This document shows, piece by piece, positions 26,653 to 32,695 of a DNA stretch of 36,103 bases. Numbering within the stretch: the stretch's first letter is position 1; every line of letters starts with the position of its first letter. The notes under the pieces were generated by a model. The model had not been told where the DNA came from, searched no databases, and worked only from the letters and a program-made list of their open reading frames with translations. Both the position numbers and the translations under genes were made by a program. Source of the stretch: a virus; the IMG/VR virus record IMGVR_UViG_3300006917_000074, positions 1 through 36,103 of that record; one strand, given 5' to 3'.

Positions 26653-26975
26653 CAGGACAAGACCAAATTCTTGCGACCATAAAACAAGCTGTCGATGACG
26701 CTGTTAATCGAACCGTTCCCACTGCCGTACAAGTATCGATTCCGATTTACGTTAATGGGAAAATAGATAAATTGACCGTCAAACTTGAAGAATATATGAA
26801 CGAACAAGGGAAACTTAACCAAGCGCGTTTTGAGCTATTGACCAAGATGGACAACGAGCAACAAGTTCTGCGGACGAATCAAGCGTGGCTTATGAAGTTT
26901 ATGATTGCTATAATGTTTGGCATAGGCGGTATGTTCGTTACATTTACGACAACACTTGCTACACGCGGTCTATGA
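26649..26975 (+). CDS. Small coiled-coil protein with C-terminal membrane span
   Basis: This 108-residue protein has a soluble N-terminal part, a helical coiled-coil-like region (about 40-80) and one hydrophobic segment near the end (WLMKFMIAIMFGIGGMFVTF). It starts by ATGA overlap with the methyltransferase stop and its own stop overlaps the protease start. The design resembles lysis accessory proteins such as holins with a tail anchor or spanin-like parts, but no family can be named. A lysis role is inferred from its place in the cassette. Confidence 0.5.
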   Translation: MTGQDQILATIKQAVDDAVNRTVPTAVQVSIPIYVNGKIDKLTVKLEEYMNEQGKLNQARFELLTKMDNEQQVLRTNQAWLMKFMIAIMFGIGGMFVTFTTTLATRGL

Positions 26976-27832
26976 AGTTCAGGCAGCAACCGTGGAGCCA
27001 CGACCATCGCAGTAAGCGATTTACCACTAAGGCTCTCCAGTTTGCAGCAATCTCGCAACTTCCCATAAGTCTATTTAGAACTCGATATGAGTGCTTAGAC
27101 CAGGGCGGCAGCACGAGATGTGCAGCTTATGCTGCGGTGATAAATGGGCAATACATTCATGGCCAGACATTTTCCATTGATTGGCAGGTGAATAAAATTA
27201 GCCGTATACAAGGGTATTCAGTAGACGGCACTGGTTCTGACCCGAACGCAGCAATGAACTCGCAAACTTACTCAAAAGAGGGTGGGTATCTTCCATCAAA
27301 TATGTGGACTCTTACGGCTCCTGCTCTTTTAGACCGCTACGCGCAAGATTATTCTACTCGTGCGTTTGTGAAGCCAGCAAGCGGCAAAGATGTATTCGAT
27401 AGTATTTGTGTCGAATTATTCCGAGCATACCACGAACAGCGCGGGGCTTGCGTTCAAATGTTTACAGGATGGTACGACAACTTTAGTCAGCCTGAGATAC
27501 GAACAATCGGAAATTTACTTGGCTACCACTCATATCTAGCCATTGATTTTAACAGACAAGACCAAAATGAAGACAATCATTACCTCGTTCTACAAAACTC
27601 ATACGGACGTAATATGGGAGAGAATGGTTATCATAAAATGTACCGCCCTGTGGTGAACAAATTGCTATCAGGTTGGGGAAGTAGTTGCAAAATCCCAGTA
27701 GAGCTTACCAAAGCACAGCTTGAACTCGCAAAACAAGAGACACCGCTAGGTAAAATACAGCGGCAGCTTATCAACGCTTTCTATACAGTCGGCGTGTATC
27801 TTGTACGTTTGTACGGTAAAATTGCAGTATGA
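26972..27832 (+). CDS. Papain-like cysteine protease (C1-type fold)
   Basis: This 286-residue protein shows the papain triad in order. CLDQGGSTRCAAYAAV contains the oxyanion-hole Gln44 and nucleophile Cys50, GYHSYLAIDF contains His186, and VLQNSYGRNMGENGYHKM contains Asn209 in the N-S-x-G element. The long spacing between Cys and His fits family C1. No signal peptide or pro-peptide is evident. The C-terminal 25 residues (INAFYTVGVYLVRLYG) are amphipathic or membrane-seeking. The start is the ATG at 26972 that overlaps the upstream stop. Location between a membrane protein and the muramidase suggests a role in lysis, entry, or processing of a virion or host protein. The target is unknown. Confidence 0.75.
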   Translation: MKFRQQPWSHDHRSKRFTTKALQFAAISQLPISLFRTRYECLDQGGSTRCAAYAAVINGQYIHGQTFSIDWQVNKISRIQGYSVDGTGSDPNAAMNSQTYSKEGGYLPSNMWTLTAPALLDRYAQDYSTRAFVKPASGKDVFDSICVELFRAYHEQRGACVQMFTGWYDNFSQPEIRTIGNLLGYHSYLAIDFNRQDQNEDNHYLVLQNSYGRNMGENGYHKMYRPVVNKLLSGWGSSCKIPVELTKAQLELAKQETPLGKIQRQLINAFYTVGVYLVRLYGKIAV

Positions 27833-28365
27833 ACGTGCCTCAATCGCTATTAGTCGCACTACAAAACCTAGCAAAGTCGCTACAGGCATACGTCGATAGC
27901 AAAAAAACACCCTCTATTTCGCCAAATTTGCCACCACAACCAACGAAACCAACAGAAACGACATCTGAGCCGATTCGTGCGGTTTTGAACCCTACAGCCC
28001 CGTATGACTTCTCTACTCCAAAAGCAGCTTGCCACTCCGTTCGCGTCATCTGCGACGAAGAAGGGCTGACTGTAGCTCAAAAAAACATAATCGCACAAGT
28101 TATATCATGCGAAAGTGGATTTAAGAACACAGCCAAACTCGAAAACAAAAAGGACGGCAAGACATGGTCAACGGATTGGGGTATATGCCAGATAAATGAC
28201 TTTTATCATATAGGCTCCGGCAAGTCGTTTCCATCTGTTGAATACGTCCTCGAGCGACCAGACAAGGTGGTACGTTGGATGATTCGTCAATACAAAGCAG
28301 GACGTCTTTCTATGTGGGTATGTTACTCAAAGGGAATGTACAAAAGTTTTCCACCTAAAATATGA
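27829..28365 (+). CDS. Muramidase/transglycosylase-type endolysin
   Basis: This 178-residue protein has an N-terminal helix, a Pro/Thr-rich linker (residues 27-50), then a lysozyme-like domain: IIAQVISCESGFKNTAKLEN has the catalytic Glu95, and TDWGICQINDFYH (115-127) is the G..QIN element of transglycosylase/lysozyme families. It cleaves peptidoglycan. No signal peptide is visible, so release probably depends on the following holin. The start overlaps the protease stop as ATGA. Several cysteines could form disulfides outside the membrane. Confidence 0.8.
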   Translation: MNVPQSLLVALQNLAKSLQAYVDSKKTPSISPNLPPQPTKPTETTSEPIRAVLNPTAPYDFSTPKAACHSVRVICDEEGLTVAQKNIIAQVISCESGFKNTAKLENKKDGKTWSTDWGICQINDFYHIGSGKSFPSVEYVLERPDKVVRWMIRQYKAGRLSMWVCYSKGMYKSFPPKI

Positions 28366-28407
28366 ACGTGTCGCATTGGTCGAACGGCACTTGGTAAACA
28401 AAATTTT

Positions 28408-28653
28408 ATGTCTGAACTATACAGATTAGATAAAAACGACGTCGTTAAGGGTGGCCTTGTGGTAGTGTTGGTCGCTGTGTTCGCTTCCTTACAGGAGATG
28501 TTCACCGCACACGGCCTCGACTTCGCCGCTTTTGATTGGGGTTGGATATTAAATTGCGCTGCACTGGCCTTTATAGGCTATCTAGGCAAAAACCTTTCGA
28601 CTGACTCAACAGGAACAACACATACCCCGTTTGGTAAAGTTAAAGCGCGGTAA
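28408..28653 (+). CDS. Holin
   Basis: This 81-residue protein has two hydrophobic spans (KGGLVVVLVAVFASLQEMF, about 14-32, and WGWILNCAALAFIGYLGKNL, about 44-63) and a hydrophilic C-terminus. The pattern with a final AFIGYLGKNL is familiar from small phage holins. It directly follows the endolysin and is the last gene of the rightward late block, before hairpin and terminator structures. It would form membrane holes that release the endolysin. Confidence 0.75.
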   Translation: MSELYRLDKNDVVKGGLVVVLVAVFASLQEMFTAHGLDFAAFDWGWILNCAALAFIGYLGKNLSTDSTGTTHTPFGKVKAR

Positions 28654-28659
28654 TACTTG

Positions 28660-28683
28660 TTTTTGCATATTGGTGTGCAAAAA
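28660..28683 (+). terminator. Hairpin after the holin gene
   Basis: TTTTTGCA (28660-28667) and TGCAAAAA (28676-28683) form a perfect 8-bp stem with an 8-base loop. It is A/T-rich. It could act as an RNA end-protecting stem or a weak bidirectional terminator ahead of the stronger one at 28717. Confidence 0.4.
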
Positions 28684-28716
28684 TACTAACGTGCGCAGGA
28701 CATATCAACGTCGAAG

Positions 28717-28748
28717 AAGCCGCTCAACTTGATTTAGGCGGCTTTTTT
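28717..28748 (+). terminator. Intrinsic terminator of the late block
   Basis: AAGCCGC (28717-28723) pairs with GCGGCTT (28738-28744), followed by more T (to 28748). It lies 64 bases after the holin stop and between convergent gene blocks. Part of its sequence (ACTTGATTTAGGCGGC, 28727-28742) recurs in inverted orientation at 30804-30819. Confidence 0.85.
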
Positions 28749-28754
28749 CGTTAT

Positions 28755-28883
28755 CTATATTAACTCCATGAATTGACGCTTAATCAAGCTTTTCACTCCT
28801 CCTCCAGCAAGCCTCACAAGCATATCGTGAACAGGTAATCCAGTAATTCTTGTTTTCGGAGCAAGAGCATACCGAAGGGACAT
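28755..28883 (-). CDS. Small ORF, 42 aa, unknown
   Basis: On the minus strand, ATG at 28883-28881 opens MSLRYALAPKTRITGLPVHD, then MLVRLAGGGVKSLIKRQFMELI, ending at TAG. Its composition looks more protein-like than the overlapping 66-residue frame (28780-28980), which has many Cys, Trp and Arg. The same frame is open a little further upstream behind one in-frame TAA (VKVYHTSRQGK, stop, EESP). Only one of the two overlapping frames is likely to be real. It lies directly before the terminator hairpin at the end of the leftward block. Confidence 0.35.
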   Translation of the reverse strand: MSLRYALAPKTRITGLPVHDMLVRLAGGGVKSLIKRQFMELI

Positions 28884-28980
28884 AGGAGATTCTTCTTACT
28901 TGCCTTGACGGGACGTGTGATAAACTTTGACCCCACTTACGGCTGTTGTTTTTCTTTATTGTGCTTCTTTTACGTTCCAT
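28780..28980 (-). CDS. Alternative small Cys-rich ORF, 66 aa
   Basis: This frame begins MERKRSTIKKNNSRKWGQSL and contains five Cys residues in the second half (SVCSCSENKNYWITC; ACEAC). It starts 2 bases after the stop of the upstream minus-strand gene, which supports it as a downstream operon member. However, it overlaps the 28755-28883 frame. No zinc-binding family is recognised. Low confidence. Confidence 0.3.
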   Translation of the reverse strand: MERKRSTIKKNNSRKWGQSLSHVPSRQVRRISYVPSVCSCSENKNYWITCSRYACEACWRRSEKLD

Positions 28981-28982
28981 AA

Positions 28983-29159
28983 TTATCTGTCCCAGACCTT
29001 GTCATAATTCCCATTTTTGAACAACAAATCCACGGCGCGGTCAAACTCTTGGAAAGCGTGTCTATACATCATTTCCTTGTCGTGGAGGCGGCGTCTTTTT
29101 TCGGCGGCGGAGTCCTCTAAAGGGTGAAACTTTTCGATTAAAGTGTGAACATTTTTCAT
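28983..29159 (-). CDS. Small helical protein of unknown function
   Basis: From the internal ATG at 29159 this gives 58 residues, MKNVHTLIEKFHPLEDSAAE followed by a basic helix (KRRRLHDKEMMYRHAFQEF) and DRAVDLLFKNGNYDKVW. The frame is open to 29216, but the extra residues are encoded by the repeat region. It is the next gene after the RepA-like ATPase on the leftward strand, with the repeats between them. No family is recognised. Confidence 0.5.
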   Translation of the reverse strand: MKNVHTLIEKFHPLEDSAAEKRRRLHDKEMMYRHAFQEFDRAVDLLFKNGNYDKVWDR

Positions 29160-29166
29160 GGTTGAG

Positions 29167-29380
29167 TTATGGGGAATTTTATGGGGAACCTTAGGGAAAG
29201 GGGATTCCTTCCCCATATCCCTGTTTTACCCAGGTTAAATAAAACTAAACCTACCCGTTCCCCATAATATATGGCTTATTTCCTTGCTCTCCTGACTTAT
29301 GGGGAACGACTGGGGAACGTTATGGGGAACGAAAGTTATGGGGAACGGTTTTGGGGAACGGATTTTAGCGTTCCCCATAA
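29167..29380. repeat. Cluster of TTATGGGGAACG repeats (iteron-like)
   Basis: The consensus TTATGGGGAACG occurs at 29297-29308, 29320-29331 and 29336-29347, and as TTATGGGGAAC at 29179-29189. Partial copies start at 29167, 29311 and 29349, and inverted copies lie at 29257-29267 and 29369-29380. Spacing is irregular. The cluster begins at the end of the RepA-like ATPase gene and fills the gap to the next leftward gene. Repeated short sites next to a replication ATPase suggest an origin or an operator, but no initiator protein is identified. Confidence 0.75.
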
Positions 29381-30645
29381 CTTGTTTTTGGGGTATCAGT
29401 AACGAACCAAACTGCACCTCTTTTTTCTCCCTTGACATCGACCAGCCCTCGTTTCTTAAGACGCTGTGTAGACTTCTTGACGACCTCGTCATTAAGTCCT
29501 GTAATCTCAATAATTTGACCCCTAGTGAGCCTCCCGTTTCCGCGGAGTGCTTCTTCAATAATTGAGTCAGTTGAGTTGATTTCGACCACGTCTTCTTTCT
29601 TCAAAGTGACTGGCCCGTAATGGTCTCCTATTTCGCCAATTTCCCACTTCTGGCGGTAGCAGAACGGCTCTACCTTACCCATGTTCGACTTTTTAGCTAT
29701 TGTGGCCTTAATCAGCTTCCCATCCTCTTCAGACTCAAGGGTAAGCCTCCATGCTACACGTGTGAGTGCCCTCCAAAAAACTGTCCCGTAATAGGCTTTA
29801 TCGGCTGTTTTAGCCAACGTATCCTTAGGTTCATGGTGAATAATGAGCTTTGTGGCAGGTATATTCTCCAGTGCGTTGAAGAAATCGACAACTTTTTGCT
29901 CATCATTAGGAGAGCCACCAGCAGCGTTTGACCCTGCGTCAATCACAATTAGGTCAAAACCACCCTTAACGACCATCTTGGCTATAACCTCAGATAAATC
30001 GCGTATAGAACCGTCTGGCTTGTACCAGCCCACGTTAGAAGCCAATGTCTCTTTCGAGATACCCATACCTGCGGCTATTTCAAAAAGACGTTTATTAAAG
30101 ACACTCGGGCTATCTTCATAGTCAAGGAATAATGTCTTTAATGCTGTCTCAGATGAATACCCCATAAATGGGTATCCAGTCGCCAAAGAAGCGGCCATTC
30201 TCAAGCAAAAATACGATTTACCAACCTCAGAGTCACCAAACACCATATTATTTGCTCCTTTTTGGAGAAAGGGAAACAAGAGGAACTGGTCTTCTTCACA
30301 TGGCACCTCATTGAAGTTGCGTACCACTTGAGAGTCATTGAACTTCTCAATAACGGCATTAAACGCCTTGTTTATGATAATCGCCCATTTAATCTTATCT
30401 TCGTAAGCGTTCTGTAGAGAGCGCCGGAAACCCTCAACCGCCGAATGAGAGTTAATATCAAGCCTTTGGCAGTAGGATTCAGATACCCCATCCTTTGTGG
30501 ACTGAAGAAACACCTGCACTAACGCTGTAAAAGACTGGTGCGCCCTACTTATCTCTGAGAAAGAGAAATACACCCTCCCTTCTGGGTAAGGCACCTTAAC
30601 AACAAAATCTCGACCCTCAACAACAACCTGTAGTTCATCACTCAT
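29365..30645 (-). CDS. RepA-like AAA/RecA-fold ATPase (putative replicative helicase)
   Basis: This 426-residue protein starts at the second ATG (30645), which has AGGA 7 bases upstream. The N-terminal 130 residues are a phage-specific domain. The RecA-fold core has Walker A GDSEVGKS (137-144), FLDYED (173-178), Walker B LIVIDAG (232-238) and IIHHEPK (about 268-274), as in hexameric RepA/AAA_25 ATPases. The last 70 residues (SIIEEALRGNGRLTRGQIIE; VVKKSTQRLKKRGLVDV) form a winged helix. It is the probable replicative helicase or initiator; there is no DnaB-type or polymerase gene in the window. The 3' end runs into the TTATGGGGAACG repeats. Confidence 0.75.
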   Translation of the reverse strand: MSDELQVVVEGRDFVVKVPYPEGRVYFSFSEISRAHQSFTALVQVFLQSTKDGVSESYCQRLDINSHSAVEGFRRSLQNAYEDKIKWAIIINKAFNAVIEKFNDSQVVRNFNEVPCEEDQFLLFPFLQKGANNMVFGDSEVGKSYFCLRMAASLATGYPFMGYSSETALKTLFLDYEDSPSVFNKRLFEIAAGMGISKETLASNVGWYKPDGSIRDLSEVIAKMVVKGGFDLIVIDAGSNAAGGSPNDEQKVVDFFNALENIPATKLIIHHEPKDTLAKTADKAYYGTVFWRALTRVAWRLTLESEEDGKLIKATIAKKSNMGKVEPFCYRQKWEIGEIGDHYGPVTLKKEDVVEINSTDSIIEEALRGNGRLTRGQIIEITGLNDEVVKKSTQRLKKRGLVDVKGEKRGAVWFVTDTPKTSYGER

Positions 30646-30656
30646 ATTCACTTCCT

Positions 30657-30692
30657 AAAACCCCCACACCTCGCAGGAAATGCGGGGGTTTT
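30657..30692 (-). terminator. Bidirectional terminator between the RecA-like and RepA-like genes
   Basis: AAAACCCCCACA (30657-30668) pairs with TGCGGGGGTTTT (30681-30692) with one mismatch, giving a GC-rich stem flanked by A and T runs, so it can work in both directions. On the leftward transcript it sits just 5' of the RepA-like gene, where it would end or attenuate transcription coming from the RecA-like gene. Confidence 0.7.
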
Positions 30693-30737
30693 AATAAATG
30701 AATAAGTCCTGCGAGACATACAGGAACAATACATCAA

Positions 30738-30759
30738 TATCGAAAAAAATTTTTCGATA
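30738..30759. promoter_or_regulatory. Perfect dyad with 10-bp arms
   Basis: TATCGAAAAA (30738-30747) and TTTTTCGATA (30750-30759) form a perfect inverted repeat with a 2-base centre. It lies in the leader of the RepA-like gene and is a candidate operator. No T-run or G/C core makes it a terminator. Confidence 0.5.
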
Positions 30760-30780
30760 GTTGGGGATAACCATCAATAG

Positions 30781-30798
30781 AACAAAATATAATTTGTT
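30781..30798. promoter_or_regulatory. Dyad AACAAA-ATATAA-TTTGTT with TATAAT inside
   Basis: AACAAA (30781-30786) and TTTGTT (30793-30798) form 6-bp arms around ATATAA; TATAAT is readable at 30788-30793. It may be an operator overlapping a -10 element, but no matching -35 is clear on either strand. Confidence 0.35.
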
Positions 30799-30803
30799 GA
30801 GAT

Positions 30804-30828
30804 GCCGCCTAAATCAAGTCGAGGCGGT
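30804..30828. terminator. Hairpin matching the late terminator in inverted orientation
   Basis: CCGCCT (30805-30810) pairs with AGGCGG (30822-30827), loop 11 bases. GCCGCCTAAATCAAGT (30804-30819) is the exact reverse complement of 28727-28742. Only a short T-run (TTT) follows on the plus strand, so its efficiency as a terminator is doubtful. Confidence 0.5.
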
Positions 30829-30892
30829 TTCTCGGCGTAGGCCCAAAAAAAGATTTATTAAAATCCGTACGCATGTATAGCGTACCATGAAT

Positions 30893-31720
30893 TTAATCCT
30901 GCCCTGTCTTCTTCTTTTTCTTTTCTGGGAGTTTTACATATTCCCCAACGAAGCCTAACTTTGGAATAAATTCCAAATCAACCTTCGCCCCAACAAAAGC
31001 CCCCATATATTTCGCCTTTTGCTTTATCTCAACCTTCCTATACTCAATTTCACGAGAACCGTCGGAGCTTCTTTTTGGTGGTTTATCAGATTTGGAAACC
31101 CAAACAGATAATCCTTTAAGGTATTGGAACACTTGCCCTCCTTTGGATTTGTATATTGGGTATCGACTCATTATTGATTGGTCGTGGTACAGGTGGTTGA
31201 TGAAAATAAGAACAGCATTTTGCCTATCAATAACAGGTTCTATCTTCCTGCAAAACTTCCCGATGATTCGGGATTGCAAAGCTCTTGTTTCTGCTTCAGT
31301 GGGTTTTTCTTGTTCGTCACGCCCTGAGATGCCGCCGATGGAATCAAGCACCACCACAGCATTTTTATGGGGCTTGAACTTTTCATCGCCGAACTCGCCG
31401 CCATCAATCCATCTCGCCATCCTTTCAAGTAACGCCTCCCCATAGTCCTGTTTATCATATTCGAGTATATCGCAGTCGATGCCAACAGCAGAAGCGAACT
31501 CAACAAAATCTATAGACCTCTCAGCATCAGCATAGTATGTAGGACGTCCGAGACGCTGTGCCTGTGCAAGAAATTGAAGGGCTAGAGTGCTTTTCCCTGT
31601 TCCCTCCATTCCAGCAATTTCAATAATTATCTTAGAGGGGAACCCGCCACCAAGAATCTCATTTAACGATGGTATTGATGTTGGTATTATTTCGTGCTTC
31701 TCAATCTCGGAGGCTTTCAT
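30893..31720 (-). CDS. RecA-like recombinase/ATPase
   Basis: This 275-residue RecA-fold protein contains TSIPSLNEILGGGFPSK (14-30), Walker A GMEGTGKS (37-44), YADAERS (64-70, comparable with IDAEHAL of RecA), Walker B VVVLDSIGG (123-131) and IFINHLYH (173-180, like the FINQIR region). It ends in a Lys-rich tail (PEKKKKKTGQD). It is shorter than bacterial RecA and lacks the C-terminal domain, like phage Sak4/UvsX-type proteins. A role in strand exchange or recombination-dependent replication fits the SSB-like gene across the divergent promoter. It starts 1 base after the ribbon-helix-helix gene stop. Confidence 0.8.
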   Translation of the reverse strand: MKASEIEKHEIIPTSIPSLNEILGGGFPSKIIIEIAGMEGTGKSTLALQFLAQAQRLGRPTYYADAERSIDFVEFASAVGIDCDILEYDKQDYGEALLERMARWIDGGEFGDEKFKPHKNAVVVLDSIGGISGRDEQEKPTEAETRALQSRIIGKFCRKIEPVIDRQNAVLIFINHLYHDQSIMSRYPIYKSKGGQVFQYLKGLSVWVSKSDKPPKRSSDGSREIEYRKVEIKQKAKYMGAFVGAKVDLEFIPKLGFVGEYVKLPEKKKKKTGQD

Positions 31721-31721
31721 G

Positions 31722-31859
31722 CTATTTATCCGACACCGCGTTGATAAGAGTTTCTTCTACAAATACGGAAATAGTCCACCTCTTAGAATCAGCCTTGTCT
31801 TTTACCTTTTTAATAATTTTCGGGTCTAAATACGCCGTTAGACGTTGCTTTTTACTCAT
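31722..31859 (-). CDS. Ribbon-helix-helix transcription regulator
   Basis: From the ATG at 31859 this gives 45 residues: MSKKQRLTAYLDPKIIKKVK, then DKADSKRWTISVFVEETLIN. A strand (RLTAYLD), a basic helix and a second helix beginning at TISVFVEETL are the Arc/CopG fold. The frame is open to 31928, but the extra part is the promoter region. The predicted start of transcription (about 31860) is next to the ATG, so the mRNA would be leaderless. It lies beside the inverted repeat in the divergent control region and is the natural candidate to bind it and repress both directions. Confidence 0.7.
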   Translation of the reverse strand: MSKKQRLTAYLDPKIIKKVKDKADSKRWTISVFVEETLINAVSDK

Positions 31860-31866
31860 AGAGTGT

Positions 31867-31894
31867 ATTATGTATTTTATATAAATAATGTCAA
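31867..31894 (-). promoter_or_regulatory. Leftward sigma70-type promoter
   Basis: On the minus strand TTGACA (31894-31889) is followed after 16 bases by CATAAT (31872-31867), 5 of 6 matching TATAAT. Predicted initiation near 31860 would give a nearly leaderless mRNA for the ribbon-helix-helix gene. The -35 lies inside the left arm of the operator-like inverted repeat. Confidence 0.65.
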
Positions 31895-31929
31895 CATTTG
31901 CAGTTATCCCCACACCATTTGTTGACATT
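31887..31929. promoter_or_regulatory. Divergent operator-like inverted repeat
   Basis: AATGTCAACA (31887-31896) and TGTTGACATT (31920-31929) are perfect 10-bp inverted arms, 33 bases centre to centre, about three helical turns. Each arm contains the -35 box of one of two divergent promoters. A GTTATCCCCA motif (31903-31912) lies between them. The adjacent ribbon-helix-helix protein is the likely ligand. Confidence 0.6.
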
Positions 31930-31949
31930 TGTTACTGACCACATATAAT
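31922..31949 (+). promoter_or_regulatory. Rightward sigma70-type promoter
   Basis: TTGACA (31922-31927), a 16-base spacer and TATAAT (31944-31949) are both perfect consensus hexamers. Initiation near 31956 gives a 24-base leader to the ATG at 31980. It would drive the rightward early block of small proteins, the SSB-like and the PcfJ-like genes. Confidence 0.8.
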
Positions 31950-31979
31950 AGCCACATTACAAACGTTTGATTATTAACT

Positions 31980-32192
31980 ATGAACTTAAATATGAGTCTT
32001 GATAATAGTGAATTAAGGGTGGTCGAGGACAGTTACTCAGACTTTGAGTATTTCCTCGAAAATAAACTGTGGGATGCGGCAGCATCAACGGCTAAAGCGA
32101 TGCGAGAATTTTCTGAGGCTCACGCCGAAGAACTCTACGCAAAATTAGCTGAAGCGATGCGGAAGGACTTAGCAGATAAAAAGCAAATATAA
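31980..32192 (+). CDS. Small early protein of unknown function
   Basis: This 70-residue acidic, helical protein reads MNLNMSLDNSELRVVEDSYS, then YFLENKLWDAAASTAKAMRE and an Ala/Glu-rich helix to the end. An internal ATG (residue 5) is possible. It is the first gene behind the perfect promoter, so it should be made early and strongly. No family is recognised. Confidence 0.55.
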   Translation: MNLNMSLDNSELRVVEDSYSDFEYFLENKLWDAAASTAKAMREFSEAHAEELYAKLAEAMRKDLADKKQI

Positions 32193-32193
32193 T

Positions 32194-32346
32194 ATGCCAC
32201 CAGAACAAGAATTTCCATCGGTTCAAATCGAAAAAAATGTGCGTTATATCCTCAGAATTAAAGGATTATACATCGGTCAATTTACCTCTGATGAATTGAG
32301 GACAATAAAGGATTTTATGACTTCTTACGAAGTCCCACAAGAATAA
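32194..32346 (+). CDS. Small early protein, 50 aa
   Basis: ATG at 32194, 1 base after the previous stop, opens MPPEQEFPSVQIEKNVRYIL followed by RIKGLYIGQFTSDELRTIKDF and MTSYEVPQE. An alternating strand-strand-helix pattern suggests a tiny compact domain. It is tightly coupled to the upstream gene. No family is recognised. Confidence 0.5.
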   Translation: MPPEQEFPSVQIEKNVRYILRIKGLYIGQFTSDELRTIKDFMTSYEVPQE

Positions 32347-32374
32347 GTAGATTTGTTCTTTAGCAATAGAAATA

Positions 32375-32516
32375 GGTGGTGGAGGGACTGCTGGGTGCAA
32401 GGCGCAATAGTACCAAGGCCGGAGAGAAAGGTACTACCTCCCTATATTCGTCACGGAATATGGCATGGGAATAAGGTGTCGTGACTGCTTCTCTGCCCAG
32501 CCGCCCCTTCATCACC
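32375..32516 (+). ncRNA. Candidate structured RNA with closing stem and pseudoknot
   Basis: Positions 32375-32396 pair with 32495-32516 in a stem of 22 positions, 20 paired (three as G-U). Inside are a 7-bp hairpin (TAGTACC 32408-32414 with GGTACTA 32430-32436) and a 6-bp hairpin (ATATTC 32444-32449 with GAATAT 32456-32461). The six-base loop GTCACG (32450-32455) of the second is the exact complement of CGTGAC (32480-32485), which makes an H-type pseudoknot possible. No gene on the plus strand explains this gap. It ends 24 bases before the zinc-ribbon gene, so it may be a riboswitch-like leader or a separate small RNA. Confidence 0.5.
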
Positions 32517-32540
32517 CCATTACAAGCAATAAAAACAACC

Positions 32541-32675
32541 ATGAGTACAACAAGAGAAGACTTTATTGAAAAAGAAAAATTTAGCAACTGCTGCGGAGCA
32601 GCCATGTATGAACTTGGCGACTGCTACCTTTGCTGTGATTGCAAGGAATACTGCGAACCAGTAGACGAAGAATAA
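32541..32675 (+). CDS. Small zinc-ribbon protein
   Basis: This 44-residue protein, MSTTREDFIEKEKFSNCCGA then AMYELGDCYLCCDCKEYCEP, has two Cys clusters (NCCGA and CYLCCDCKEYC) around a short strand turn, the pattern of small phage and bacterial zinc ribbons of the form CCGA...C..C...C. Function is unknown; many act in protein or nucleic-acid contacts. The start at 32541 is chosen because the upstream part of the open frame is occupied by the structured RNA. It ends with an acidic tail. Confidence 0.6.
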   Translation: MSTTREDFIEKEKFSNCCGAAMYELGDCYLCCDCKEYCEPVDEE

Positions 32676-32695
32676 ATTAACAGCACATACCTCTC

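Noticed and set aside
26649-26975. Classical holin as the name for this gene
   Set aside because: It has a single C-terminal span and a long coiled-coil part; the gene at 28408 with two spans is the better holin.
29235-29558. Minus-strand 107-aa frame and plus-strand 88-aa frame over the repeats
   Set aside because: They overlap the RepA-like gene and are mostly translated TTATGGGGAACG repeats (VPHN-type residues).
32360-32605. Minus-strand 81-aa frame across the structured RNA region
   Set aside because: It overlaps the zinc-ribbon gene on the other strand, has no partner genes in that direction, and the pairing potential of the region better explains it.
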